A stretch of 64,000 nucleotides of DNA from Caenorhabditis remanei (GCF_010183535.1 NC_071332.1:8928001-8992000), one strand, 5' to 3'. Positions 1 to 12,498 are shown, numbered from the stretch's first letter. Notes: generated by a model from the letters alone, not told the origin. Numbers and translations: made by a program.

Positions 1-74
1 CAAATATTCACAAAAAATGTGGTGAAAAGATTTATTTTATTACCGGATAATAGCTTTAAAACATTTTCACTCAC

Positions 75-388
75 CGAAATTTGATAACCATGCCACCCAT
101 TTTGAGCTCCAGAATGTTATCTGCTGGTTGCTGATAATAAGAAACACATTCCATAAGAGACAGAAGATACATATCGTCTCCGTGTTTGCCTGCCATGAGC
201 TTCGCACAAATAGTGTTGCTTCCGATTATATACCGAATTCTCCGAATGTCATAATAGAATTTGATACTTGAAATAATCTCCAATACTCTAGACGAGCATA
301 AGCTCAACATGAATATATTCCGAAAAGTCATTTCTTGGATGATTTTAGTTTGTACCAAAAAAGGAAATTTTAGAAATTTCAGAGACAT
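75..388 (-). CDS. F-box-like protein, 5' exon only (gene runs off the left edge)
   Basis: The ATG at 388 opens an exon that ends at a GTGAGT donor at 74-69; the rest lies outside the window. The first ~35 residues (FPFLVQTKIIQEM then LSLCSSR) resemble the short, divergent F-box of the large Caenorhabditis F-box families, which recruit substrates to Skp1-cullin ubiquitin ligases. After it comes a stretch with weakly conserved aromatic and hydrophobic residues (IRYIIGS) of the kind that precedes an FBA-type C-terminal domain. No downstream exon can be seen, so the substrate-binding half cannot be judged. The family call rests on the N-terminal motif alone. Confidence 0.55.
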
Positions 389-805
389 TCTAGAAAAGTA
401 AGTTTTGAAATCGTATTTGAATTAGTGAACAAAATGAATAGTAGGCAACAATCAATACATAAATGTCGACAGGTCCCTGAGAAGAAATCTCTTCATCATC
501 ACAATAGAGAGTACATAGATGGACACACCATTTGGTGTTTGTTCAAACCGTTGTTTACGAGAACTGGAACCAAAAACTAATAATAATAATCGGTGAGCTA
601 ACAGATCCAAAAAATACCTTCGTTTATATTCAATGTTTCAGGATCGCTCGCGCTGAAAAGCCCAAGAAGATACATATAATGAAAGAACTCAATTTTTAAT
701 ATTTTATTGCATTCAAGTCAGAATTGAGCAAATAGTGAATGATGAGCTGACAATTTAAATATCACTGACGACAGTGGGAAGAGTTCTAGAAGTGGATGAA
801 GATGT
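389..805. other. Intergenic stretch between F-box and grl genes
   Basis: About 400 bases of A/T-rich sequence lie between the start of the F-box gene and the end of the ground-like gene. It would hold the promoter of the former and the 3' UTR of the latter. I see no further gene or repeat in it. Confidence 0.5.
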
Positions 806-2543
806 TCAGTTCTTCTTGGTTTCCTCCTCTTCCTTCTTTGGCTCGAGTTCCTTCTCCTCGGCCTTCTCGCTCTTCTCCTCAACTTCATCCTTCTTCACCT
901 CTTCTTCCTTCTTCTCTTCTTCTTTCTTCTCCTCAGCCTTCTCTTCCTTCTTCTCTTCCTCCTTCTTTGGCTCTTCTTCCTTCTTCTCCTCTACTTTCTC
1001 TTCCTCTTTCTTTTCCTCTTCTTTCTTTGGCTCTTCCTCTACTTTCTTCTCTTCTTCCTTCTTCTCAACAACCTCCTTATGGTTGATTCTGAGGATGGTG
1101 CAGTGAACATTCTCCTTTTGAACTTGGCAGAAGTCATCAGTTTCAGCTGTGAATGGAGCTGGTTTCTCGTTACAGACAACAATGTAGTCGGATCCGGCGA
1201 CCTTCTCCTTGAGGGCCTTGAGGGACTCAGCGACGGTTTCCTTGGTGTTCTGAAAGAGAAAGTTAGAAAAGTCACTGAATCGAAAAGATATACCTCGTTG
1301 AGGATAATTCTGAGCTCTTCGTTGTTACATTTGTTGAGATCATCGTGGGCGATGACGTTGAGGGCCTCTCTCTTCTTGCGTCCGCATCCTCCTCCGCATC
1401 CACCGCCTCCTCCTCCTCCGCCTGAAAAAAACAGTTGAAGTAATTGTTTTCAGATCAAGAAGTTGTTGTTCAACTCACATCCTCCTCCGCCTCCTCCTCC
1501 GCATCCTCCACCTCCTCCTCCGCCTGAAAATAAGAATTGATATAATGAATCTCAGAAACTAGAAATCTTTTCCACATACATCCTCCACCGCCTCCTCCTC
1601 CGCATCCTCCACCACCTCCTCCTCCACCTGAAAACCGTGTTTAGTGAGCTTCCGAATTTCCAGTAAACCAGTAGTATGAACTATGTTATGAAGCTCCAGA
1701 TGGTTATGCATTGGTTATATTTTCTACTCTATGTGATCAAACACCTTTCTATTTAAAAACCGTTTATTTGATTGCGTTTAATACGATACAAAAGAAATAA
1801 ATAAGTGATAGCCGTCTAACTGAATGAAAGCCGACTAAATCACTTACATCCTCCTCCGCATCCTCCGCCTCCTCCTCCGCCTGAAATGTTAGGAAATGGT
1901 AAATGAATTGAACTGATATGTCACTTACATCCTCCTCCGCCTCCGCATGGTGGTGGTGGTGGTGGAGCACATCCTCCTCCACCTCCGCATCCACCTCCTC
2001 CTCCACCGCATCCTCCACCTCCTCCTCCGCATCCACCGCCTCCGCCTCCGCCTGAAAGATGGATTTGTAGATTGGATCAGTAGATTTTCAAGATTTAGTC
2101 CTAGAGATTTAGTTTCTCTCTCTCTACAGTAGTCCAAAGAGTTTGTGCGTTCACTTACATCCTCCTCCTCCTCCGCATCCTCCTCCACCTCCGCATGGTG
2201 GTGGTGGTGGTGGGGCACATCCTCCTCCACCTCCACATCCTCCGCCTCCTCCTCCACCTTAAAATTCAATTTTTGAGAATCAGATTTCAACCGATCATAC
2301 TCTGAAACTTACATCCTCCTCCACATGGTGGTGGTGGTGGGGCACATCCACCTCCACCTCCACATCCTCCTCCGCAGCCTCCGCCACCACCGCATCCTCC
2401 TCCGCCTGAAAAACGGAAATCTGAGATCCTATTTCTATTCAATAATACTTACAGCCACCACCGCCGCCTCCTCCGGCAGATGGGAACAAGAAGGCTGTCG
2501 CCACGGACAAACCAAGAAGTAAGATGATGATTGACTTTCTCAT
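806..2543 (-). CDS. Secreted glycine-rich ground-like (grl) protein with acidic/lysine-rich tail
   Basis: Nine exons (2543-2453, 2405-2313, 2257-2159, 2051-1929, 1880-1848, 1627-1580, 1523-1479, 1421-1294, 1249-806) join to an exact 367-residue frame. It opens with a signal peptide (MRKSIIILLLGLSVATAF). A long region of Gly runs punctuated by Cys and Pro (GGGGCG, CAPPPPPPC) follows. Next is a ground-like domain (PF04155) starting CNNEELR, with DYIVVC, DDFCQV and VHCTI supplying the typical cysteines. The last ~90 residues are Glu/Lys-rich repeats ending ETKKN. Grl proteins are nematode relatives of hedgehog-related secreted proteins, linked to cuticle and moulting. Seven of eight introns are phase 1 and split a Cys codon. 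A TATAAAAG box lies ~125 bp upstream of the ATG. The particular grl orthologue is not assigned. Confidence 0.85.
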
Positions 2544-2665
2544 TCTGAAAATTAATGAAGTTCAGATAAAAACTATCAGATGGAGAGGATCTATCTCGCT
2601 CTTTCTCCAAATAAGAAAGAAAAGAAAAGAGAAATGAGATGCCATGTGGAAGCATCGTGGTCCAT

Positions 2666-2673
2666 CTTTTATA
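2666..2673 (-). promoter_or_regulatory. TATA box of the ground-like gene
   Basis: On the minus strand TATAAAAG lies about 125 bases upstream of the ground-like gene's ATG, a plausible core promoter position allowing for a short 5' UTR. It is followed by a pyrimidine/purine-rich leader. Confidence 0.5.
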
Positions 2674-2679
2674 CGGCCG

Positions 2680-5142
2680 TTATGGCCTAGTGGGCTGGAT
2701 CCCATCGAAGCGCGTCGTCGCCATACAAAACCAGATTGTTGGCCATGCCGTTGCACGATAAGCAAAACTTTGTTGTTTTCATTTGGGGATGATAACAGAT
2801 CTACCAGTCAGTGGAGACACAAACACTGGTTTCGAAAGAGAAATTGACACATAGAAGATCGTTGTTGCGTAATTGAGAGAGATGCATATCGATTTGATGA
2901 TTATCCCTGTGTAAATGATCTTATTTGTTTAATTTGAGTTTGTTTGCAGTAATATGTGGTCACGATATAAAATGGACCGGTAGAATTATAATGAAATTGA
3001 AAGGAAAGTGGTTTTATCTTATGGTTAGATGACTTGCCACTTTACACACTCTTATCATAATTTGCACTGTGAAAAAGGGAAAGAAAGTGTTTCAGATTAT
3101 AGAATGTACTAGTTTAGATAAGTGAGTCACAAAACAAATGCAAGTAATCAAAAGATACTGGTACTCATAATCACTGCATTTCAACCTTGAATAGAAAAAA
3201 TGTCATATTTTCTCTCATGTTGGAAATTTTGACTAGTGTTTATTCAAGGATCGAAGTGATGAAACAGAAAAAAAAGAATATTGGAGAAAATCTTGCACGA
3301 TGGAAAGGTTTAATGATGAAAACCTAGTACAGAACGATGAATTAAGGTTTCGAATTTAACTATAAAACGATAAACAATTCTGAACACTTTGTGTGTTTTC
3401 TTTTTTTCTTTTTGAACGAGTTTGTCAATACTATATCACGGATTTTTGTTATCTTTGCAAAGATTTGTCATTCTTGTAGGAATGCTCTAGGCATGAACTA
3501 CTTCTCACAACTCAATAATTTCGTTTCTTCAATCACTTCGTCATGTCATCTTTCAAATTGCCACGTCATAAGATTTCTGACTCCAAACTCTTGGCATAAT
3601 TCGAACTACATCAACGACACTAATCCCATTTCATTCTTTTTCTTCGTTTAATATCAGTTTCATCATATTTTTCCACTTCACTTTTTTTTCTGTTCAGTAC
3701 TTTGAAATTCCTTTTTATTTTGCCGCTAGTGGAAATAGAATAGCAGATGAGCTTTTTTGTAGTTGGTTCCGAGTAGAAGAGCACTTCAAACTCAATCAAC
3801 TTTTTCATTTTCTCTCACCGCCCATCATGAAGCACTCTTTCACTTCTCATAGTCTGAAACTAGCTTCCAAGTCCTCCTAGAATCTCTTTTTTCTTCGGAA
3901 AATTATTTCTTGCAAACAAAAATCTGAAAATGACTGAAATCCGTAATAAGGTTATATTTGTTTGTGTTCTTTTTCTCTTCCTATTGTCAAACGATTGTCT
4001 CAAAGACCAAGACAGGAAAAGTTGAAGAGAGAAAACTGCTAGACAAAAAGGAGACAACCAATTTGTGTCATTCTTGTCTCTACATTTAGTTGGCCCCTTA
4101 TTCTTGTCATGTTATGTTTTTTACTTGGTTTGAAACCACTTATTGGTCCGTCTCCTATTCGAAAAGAAAAGTATGCCATCTTCTTCATGAAAGGGTTTTA
4201 TTGTCATTCTCCACATTTTGAATCAGATGAATACTCTCTGAAAGCTAGTACTAAACCACTACCACCACTAACAGCACCATAAATAAAATATTCATGGTCC
4301 ATTTATGGATGGCGACGACCAAACACAAACGATTCATTCAAAGCAAAAACGTCTTTCTCTAGCCCTCGTCATCTCTCGATCTTACGATCATCTTCTCTTT
4401 TTTAGTTTTTGGATGCTCCTGGAATGAGAAGTATTAGATCTCTTCTTTCAATATTTTGGGAATCTATACAGATTTGCATTACAGTCTTTTTATTTTCTAT
4501 TTTTGAAGAGTTTTCAGAATCGTGAATATCAAATTCCAAAAACTCACAAATATAAAACAAAATTTTGATAGCTCTGGAGAAGAATCTGATACATTTCACC
4601 CTTATTCTTGCTCTTCGAATCACTAAATTTTAGATCTTCTTGTATAAAATAGGTTCAATTTCAGTTAATTTGAACCGAGTTCATTCGATTGGGTTGAAAA
4701 CTCCGAACTGATTCAAACTTCCCAGCTGACAAATTATAAAATGATGGTTTCTTTTTGAAGAAGCAAATTGTTTTTTGAATCAGGTTTTTTTTTGAGTTTT
4801 TCTTTAGAAAAAATGAGAAGAAATGTGAGAACAGAATCTTGATTTATAAAACTATACTCTTGTTGAAAAATTTATAAAACTTGGTGGTCACAGATTACAG
4901 AAAACAGAACAGCTCATCAAACCCATCTAAGAGATTAGGTAATCCAGATCTCATAAGAATATTCAGATTTCAGTTCATCTTGTTTCTCACTCTCAATCTC
5001 TTTCTCTAACTCCGTTTAAAGAGATATCAAATACATAATCTCATTTCCATTTCCTAATCACCTTTTTCCATTTCCCAGTGTCTCTCACTCTCCCCTTCCT
5101 TTCTCTCTACTACCTCTACACTACGTTCATCAGAAAGACATA
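2680..5142. other. Long non-coding interval upstream of the EF-hand gene
   Basis: About 2.4 kb of A/T-rich sequence has no convincing coding exon on either strand. Open frames here are short and lack splice sites in frame. Pyrimidine-rich tracts (CTCTCACTCTC, about 4988-5110) lie just before the first EF-hand exon and look like promoter or 5' UTR sequence. The interval probably carries regulatory DNA for the divergently placed grl and EF-hand genes. Confidence 0.45.
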
Positions 5143-5424
5143 ATGAGCAGCAAGAGCCGGAAGCTTAGCCACAACAATAATAACTCGTCGTCTTCTTCTT
5201 CGAATACGGCATCAGTGATAGCTGGAGGCGGAGGAGGTGTGTCCACTGGGGTGGGCTTGACAGCTCCAACAACCGCGGGCGGAGTCCCGACACCGCAACG
5301 TGGCGGCTCATTATCATTGAGTGTTGGACAAACGGTTAGCCGCCCGTTCTCAAGAAGTAGCTTCATGTTGAGATACAAAGGAGACAAGTCTGGAAAGAAT
5401 CATAATGTGATTGATGCCATCCGG
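5143..5424 (+). CDS. EF-hand gene, alternative first exon a (94 codons)
   Basis: This is the longest candidate N-terminus. It begins MSSKSRKLSHNNNN with Ser, Gly and Thr runs and ends VIDAIR at a strong GTGAGT donor in phase 0. It is low-complexity and basic (KGDKSGK), unlike the acidic EF-hand core. A pyrimidine-rich leader precedes it. It would give a 275-residue isoform. Confidence 0.75.
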
Positions 5425-8400
5425 GTGAGTGAATTTAATTTGGAAATTTGGGAAAGAAATAAAAAAAACGAACGAAAAATTATTGCAAGTTTCGGCTAGT
5501 AATACAATAGGAAAAACTCAGAAGTTGATAATATGTAATCTCTAATACCGAAACTATCTATAAGTTTTCAGTTTGAATGATTCTTAATGAGCATAATGAA
5601 TTCCATGACACTTATAGCATTTCTCGAAAGAAATGAATACGTCTTCATTTGTCATTGTGAAATTAGCCTTTCGGTGTGAAACCTCTCGATACTAATGAGC
5701 AAGTTGTTCACCTCCTCCTACCCTTTTCTATGAAACCCGTGTACTTTGAAACCATGACAACGTGATTCCTCTCGGCATCTTTCAAAGTTTCGAAGAGTAC
5801 ATTTATCACGCTTTCGCATTCCGACCAACTATATTTGAACTTTTCGAATGTCGTATTTTAAAAATACCAACTTTTCAGAGGGAAGCGCTTTCAATGTGAA
5901 AAGATTTTTACCGTATCCATGGTAAAAAAAATTCTTAAAAACTAGTCAGCAGTTTGAAAAACAAGTCATCCAGTTGGTTTACCTTATAGTTTTCAGTACT
6001 TTGACATTTCCTTTAAGAGAATCATACATAGTTTTTCGTTTATTGTTTAGAATGAGAGTTGGAAGCAGTCGTGTGAGGAATTTCAACACAGTTCAGTAAT
6101 CTAAATTTATCTTTTTGTTAAAATACAAGATTTGTATTATTTTTGCCCTTTCTGTCCACACAGAAAAATATTTGTATTAGATTTATTTGTAGTTTTAAGA
6201 CTCTAAAAATGTTATTAAAATCAGAGAACTAGAAAAATGGCAAATAATAAAACGGGAATAAGACAAAACATGGTGACTGGATAATAATGCGTTTTGAGGG
6301 CGAAAAGACACCAGATGTCTAGGGAGACCAAAAGTGCTTCTCGAATCAAAGAAATTTTCTTTCTTTTTTTGTTTTTTTCTCAATTTCTTGATTTCTCCTC
6401 TTCTCACTATTCTCTCTCTTCATTGTTTTTGCGTCCCAAGACTTTCGTCTTTCTCTCAACTGACCCATTTTCTTGAAATGGAAATGGGAAGTTTGATGTT
6501 GAAAACTTTCTGAGAGAGAGAGCTTTCCATTCCAATCTGTCTGTTATTTAGATTCGATTCTTTTGGAGAAACTGAAATTTTCAGAGAAGAACGGAAATAT
6601 GCCGAAGGTAAGCGAGTTTTCTCATATGTGTGTGGTAGAAATACGCTTGGGATTAGGATTTAATCAAGGTTTTGTGAAGGGCTTCCAAATGAATAATGTT
6701 GGGATATCGAGTAGTTTATATTGCAAATATTTGATCATTTATGGTGGTGATACTGTTATATGACTGATTCTCCAAACGGGAAAAACTAATTTAAACTACA
6801 TTTCAAAACTGCCCAAACTTCCGTTCCTCCCAATGAAGAATATTGTCCTGAGCAAATGGAAAAAACAGTTGTGAAACCGCTAGAAAATGATTAATTGCAA
6901 AGTGTCGTGGACCATGAGAATGCCTTTTGAACACTTTTTTTATTTTAAAAGTATGTTTTCCTGTGTACTTTTCCCCACTTCTCCCAACTTGAACAGTGAA
7001 CATTGTGCACTTTTAATGCTCATGAATACTCGAGTACTTCTGTGTCAAACCTAGCTGTGCGAAGTTCTTCAAACTTTACGAAGAGTTCTCAGACACCTTT
7101 TTTTCACCTACGTGAGAACATGACCTTCATCTGAATCCACATTTCATTTCACACCTTCACGTTCCAACCATTTTTCATTCGAAGAAGGTCGGTCACCGCC
7201 ATGGCTCACTTTCTCTTTTCGTGGGTATTCATTCCATTCTAAATTAGATGTTTCCTCGAAGCGTCCCTCTTCTTTGAAAACTCTTCTCATCATCAAGTGT
7301 AATATAAAAAGACTTATGAATAATTCATTCATCCATCAGAAGAAGAAGAAGATCTTTTGAGCTGATCCTCCTAATTCTTCTTTTATCTTTAGTTTTCTCA
7401 TAGTTTTCATCTAAATCATCTAGTTTTTTCAGCATTTAGATTCCTTGTTCTCAATGAAAAAAAAAGTTGGAACTTTTCAGTTTTCCATGGAATTTCATTT
7501 AGTAACCATTCAGCAATCATAGACATACTTTATGGAAAATAGAAAGAAATTATATTGAGAAAAATTGATTTCATTCGTTCTTTCGAGACTGAACATTTAC
7601 TCTAAGGAAATGGAGTTTAAAAACATAAATCTGGTTTTTATTAAATTACTATTCGAATGAATGAGAAGAATTCATGAATTCCATAGTTTCCCAGCGATTT
7701 CAGAAATCACAATTTTCAAACCGATCTTCCGAACCCAGACATTTGTCCTTTATTTTCCAATTCGTTTCGTAAAACTTTTCTAATATTTATGGTTGCGTCT
7801 CGTTTCTCGTTTAATTCTCCAAAAAGCACAACCAGTTCAAATTACCCTCTCCGTAGCAACCAGTTGGGTCCCAGAAAGAAGAAATAGCTCTCCTTCACTC
7901 TATTATTATTTTTCTTCAGCTTTTTCGCTCGCCTCGTCATACATACATTGTCTCTTCGAGAAAATTGGCATCCTTTCTGTCCTCCACTCTTTCCAGAAGA
8001 AACAGCTTCACAAAAAACACAACCAACAATATATATTCGTCATTGTCTCTGTGTCTTTTTGAAACTTACACTATTCTATTTTTTGGAGGGAACCAACCAA
8101 CGGCTTCTGGGTGATAATCGAATTACTGCCGGCTTCTGGTCCTTGTCTCTTCTTCTTCTTCTCCAAAAAGAAGGTCCCACTCCTCCTCCTCTTCTTCTTC
8201 TCCGAACTAATCCACCCACCCCAGCTGTTTCTATTTCTGTGGTGTCTCTTCTCATAGTTCTCAACGACATCATCATAATCATAACTTCTTTTCTTTATTC
8301 GAAAGAGAAAAGATGCCTCTCGAGTCGAGACTCAACATCCGAATGCCCAATGTTCGAAGAAGACTTTCTCATTTTATGATAGAAGAAGTAAGTTTTTTGG

Positions 8401-11400
8401 ATCTCAATATGACCGGGTGGGAATGGTTGGAGGAGAAGCTCGAAGGTTAAAACGGAATTGTAAAGAGATATGTAGAATCATGGCTATCATGCTAATAAAC
8501 GTGCTCTTAAGGAATGTTTTTTTTTGGATTTTTTCTGTTCAAAATAAACCTAAAAATTTCATTGTGTGATTGTCAGGTCTCGTTTTTTCAAGAGAACTTG
8601 TGCAGATCTACGTGAGAACACCAGTGAGAAATTGAACTTTCAACTATGATTACGGTAAATGGTTAGCCAAATTGTGAATTCTTTGTGTAAAAAGTTTGAT
8701 TTTCTGGGAACATGAATGATGAATTGAGAAACTAATAGAACTTTAAACAATGAGATTTCAAAAAAATAGGTTTTCAGTTTTTTGAAAATGTCATTTTACT
8801 GTTGGCCCCACTGAAAAACTCCTCGAGTGTTTCCTCATCAATTTTATTGTGGAAATTGACAGAACGTTCAGAATAAAAACGTTGTGCAGTTGCCTCATAT
8901 TGTCTTTAAGAACATACGGGTAATAGTTTTTGGCAAGAGAAAACAAGAAAAGACATGTTCTTACTAAAAATTGTCTAACTACTACCAGCTGTGGCTCTAA
9001 AAAGTTGTTTAAAAAAACTCTCCGTTTCGACAAGAGAACCTAATTGAACAAAGTACACCTTCCGGTTAATTCTGTGGCTAAACCCGTATCCACTCTCTCT
9101 CTCTTTCTCCCACGAATCCTCCGTCGTCCATGGTTATACTTTTGTCTGCGTATACCTTTGTGCTCATTTTCTCTCTTCCGCAAGAATTTTTCTCTTGAGA
9201 AGACGTGACTAACCTCTTTTCTCTCCCAATCTCACACACTTTTTTCACTGCTATTCCATTCTCGTTTAAAAAGAAGAATTGATTTGGTGAGAGCGAATAT
9301 TTTTTGTTTCTTCAATGGTAGCCAACGGTTGTTTCACATCACCAAGAGGACTTCTGAATCAGAATTCTTTTCGTAAGGTATGTCCATTATCTGATTGGTT
9401 CTCTTGTTTTATGGTCTCCAAGCAATTTCATTCTTTTCTTTTCCCAACATATGTTTCATTTTTGTTGCCACGCCGTCATCGCCGCGGAGCTTTGTGTGTT
9501 TCCACTTTTCTGACACTTGTCAATTTGTAATTCATCGTCGTTGTGGAGTGTGACGACGGCGACGAAAGACTCATATTCGGGGAGAGAGAGTCCCTTCAGT
9601 CACCCTTCATTCTACACATTCGTTTCTCTTTTTTCCCTTTGTTTTTCATACAACATCCTCTCTACGAATCCGTTTCATCATGAATCTGGAGTTTGTGTGC
9701 ACAAATAGAAGTACTGACAATCAGTTGTTGGTTCCAAAGGTATGAGTCTGAAATTGAGAAGCCTGAGAATGGAAAAAAAGACTGAAGGTTTTCTCTCCTG
9801 TTTTGTTCAACTTAGCGAATTCTATTAGGGAAATAGTAGTGGTTCTAGGTCACAGTTTATTCAAAAAGGAATTTGTTTGAATTGAAAGTAAATTCAAGAT
9901 CTGGCCATCTGAAGCTCTATCCATTTATTACAGAGAATAGTTTTGAGTTAAACTTGAAATTGCTCCGTTTCAAAAAACGCAGTTATGGTATCAAATAGTA
10001 CATGTCAGAGTACGCAACTTGATTTTTCCTATAGTAAAACAGCCACTCGTCATTAGATCTCTTTCAGAGTCTCCTGTATTACGATTGCGTTGAGAAAAGC
10101 GATGCATTCAATGTAGTCATGGAAAACCACATGTCCGTTTTATGTGAATCGCCTAGTAGCCGTCGCTTTTGGATTTTTTGAAATGGGAAAGCTGTCAAAA
10201 TTGTTCCAATTGGTTACCGTGATTTGTTAGTTTCAGAAGAGTGTTCAGTCTTATGACTCGCTATCATTTTCTTTTGTTATAAGTCAAGAGTAAAAGCATG
10301 AGTATAGCTGATAATTGGCAGAGATTATACATAGCGCTACAAGTTTACATAGTACTGTGAAAACTCGCTAGCACTGTTTTTTTTCAATCGTCTTATAACA
10401 TCAATCTTTCAAAAGCATGAAAAGTATGTCTAACTGGATATTCCAATAGAAATAAATGGTTCTGCAAGAGAAGACACTTCCGGAAAGAACATCTCTCCAA
10501 GTGTGTCACTTCTATCTGCTACGTGCCAACTCGTCCTTCCAATCGTCCTCTTCTCATTTCAAATGCATCCATAAGAGGGGATTCCATGACTTCATCTTCT
10601 TAACCTGTTAAGTCGAACTTTATGTCTTCTCTTTCTCTCAAATTTCTTTATATAACTTCCACTTCTCTATGTCTGGAATGAAGAAAAGACGCGGAAGGGA
10701 CTGAAAAGTTTGACATAAGAAGTGAGAAGAGAGTCTAGAAGGTGGAGCAGCTCTATTCAAGAAAAGGAGAAAAGAGAGAAACAGACTTTCTCCCCTTTCT
10801 CTCTCCTTCTTCATTTCTATTCTTTCCTGCTCGCAGTTCTCCATTTCATTTCACTGCTCCTCTTATTAATCGAAATCAAACTGTCGCCTGGAAAACTGAA
10901 ATCCAAAAATATGCATGTTTTCATGCTCTCGATACGAGATTCCACTAAATTGGTGAGATTCGATTAGATACAGTAATCATACAGGATTGAGCAAGAGTGT
11001 TTCTAACTAAATTTTTTTGAATTCGAGTGTTCATTCTCGAATTCCTATGCCTAGAACTGAAAATTCGAATTAATCTCTGTTATTTCATGCTAAAATCTTC
11101 TCAGTTTTCGAGAAAGTATATCACAACCCGAATTCGTGTTTTCTGTTGATTCGGCGGTGAATGACGAATTTAAAATCACCAAGGCAACAATTAGTTTTTC
11201 ACCTGGTTCTCTGAATTTGTGGTGTTTGGGTGCCATAACAAAGTGAAGCCAGTTATGAAAAACGGGAACAAATTACCAAAATACATTTGGCAGTTTTCTC
11301 TAATCTCGAGAAACATATACGGATGGAAGTTGATAATTCCAGAGAGATTATTAGAGATAATGCAGATCGGGGGATCTACAGAAAGAACTCTGGTGTCACT

Positions 11401-12169
11401 CAATATGATAATAAATGCAAAATCAAGTTGATTCTCCAAATCGAGGCTAATTTTTAATATTTCAGCTCAAACTTCACTCGGATCGTGGAGATGGAAACTC
11501 TCCTCATGGAATCGCGGATCCCTTGCTTTCTCAACACTTGCTCGAGGGATATTCTGAAGAAGAGCTCCAGGAGTATCGTCAAGTCTTCAACATGTTTGAC
11601 GCAGGTCTTCCGTTCTTCTTCTTTCAAAACATCTCAAGTTTCACTTGCTTTTCTTTTAGACCGAAGCGGAGCAATCGCCATTGACGAGCTGGAGGCAGCT
11701 ATCAAGAATTTGGGATTGGAGCAAACAAGAGACGAGTTAGACAAGATTATCGACGAGGTAATGTATCTTTTTTAAATATTCAAGGTGTTCTAATTCTAAT
11801 GTTCTATTTTTAGGTCGATCAACGTGGAAACCATCAAATCGACTTCGACGAGTTCTGCGTGGTTATGAGAAGACTCACCATGAAGAAGAGCAACTGGAAT
11901 GAGGTTGTCAAAGAGTGCTTCACCGTTTTCGATCGCGTAAGCTTTTAATTTCCTTTACATCTAACTTAAGTTCATACTTTCAGTCGGAGAACGGTGGAAT
12001 CTCGAAGAAAGACTTCCGCTACATTCTTCGTGAGCTGGGAGACATAACCGACAATCAGATCATCGACGAGATTTTCAACGAGGCTGATGTTGATGGAAAC
12101 GGAGTCATTGACTATGACGAGTTCACTTATATGGTCAAGAACTACATGACCGACGACGATATCGTTTAA
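5143..12169 (+). CDS. Calmodulin-like EF-hand protein with multiple alternative first exons
   Basis: Four common exons (11466-11604, 11660-11757, 11814-11936, 11984-12169) encode 181 residues in an exact frame. They give four EF-hands. EF1 is DADRSGAIAIDE. EF2 is DQRGNHQIDFDE, with His instead of Gly at position 6. EF3 is DRSENGGISKKD, ending in Asp rather than Glu. EF4 is DVDGNGVIDYDE and canonical. The layout and linker (FCVVMRRLT) are calmodulin/troponin-C-like, so it is probably a Ca2+ sensor. At least two loops are weakened, so it is not calmodulin itself. The common part starts in phase 0. Six upstream exons, each with an ATG and a phase-0 GT donor, can join it (5143, 6599, 8313, 9315, 9680, 10911), giving predicted proteins of 184-275 residues with different N-termini. 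AATAAA at 12207 follows the stop. I do not assign a cal- gene name. Confidence 0.85.
6599..6607 (+). CDS. EF-hand gene, alternative first exon b (3 codons)
   Basis: ATG CCG AAG is followed by GTAAGC in phase 0. TTTTCAG ends about 15 bases before the ATG, consistent with trans-splicing or an internal acceptor. Because the coding part is so short it is the weakest of the set and needs transcript support. Confidence 0.4.
8313..8387 (+). CDS. EF-hand gene, alternative first exon c (25 codons)
   Basis: The exon begins MPLESRLNIRMPNVRRR and ends FMIEE at GTAAGT, phase 0. The Arg-rich, amphipathic sequence could be a membrane or partner-binding segment; that is inference. Confidence 0.6.
9315..9377 (+). 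CDS. EF-hand gene, alternative first exon d (21 codons)
   Basis: The exon begins MVANGCFTSPRGLL and ends NSFRK at GTATGT, phase 0. CT-rich sequence and TTTGTTTCTTCA precede the ATG. Confidence 0.6.
9680..9739 (+). CDS. EF-hand gene, alternative first exon e (20 codons)
   Basis: The exon begins MNLEFVCTNRSTDN and ends LLVPK at GTATGA, phase 0. It lies only 300 bases after exon d and would need its own promoter or 5' end. Confidence 0.5.
10911..10952 (+). CDS. EF-hand gene, alternative first exon f (14 codons)
   Basis: The exon encodes MHVFMLSIRDSTKL and ends at GTGAGA in phase 0, about 510 bases before the first common exon. A CT-rich leader (CTCCCCTTTCTCTCTCC) lies upstream. Confidence 0.5.
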
Positions 12170-12498
12170 ATCCCCCCATCTGTGTTCATTTCTTTCTTCG
12201 TGATTCAATAAAAATTATTTTGGGAATGGATCTCTTTTGGATTCAGATTGAAATTTTACTGATGACTTGCAATATTTAAAGACTTGAGGCAGTAAAATAA
12301 TAATTATTATTTTCACGTTTTTATTACACGTCATCTGGTCGAAACGTGGAATTGTATGGTGCACTTCTTGAAGAAAAAATCGGTTTTGAATAAGAAAAGT
12401 TTCATTTTGCCATCTTCTTCTACTCGGTTTCTATTAGATTTTACTAACGAAAAGTGAGGTTTTCTATCATCCGAATCTAGAATTCTCCCTTCAGAAAC

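Noticed and set aside
774..1106. Ser/Phe-rich plus-strand open frame
   Set aside because: It is the complement of the Glu/Lys repeat tail of the ground-like gene; simple-repeat DNA keeps several frames open.
7793..8379. Overlapping plus-strand frames in the EF-hand intron
   Set aside because: They are low-complexity Ser/Leu-rich frames from CT-rich DNA without acceptors. Only the short exon at 8313-8387 fits the gene.
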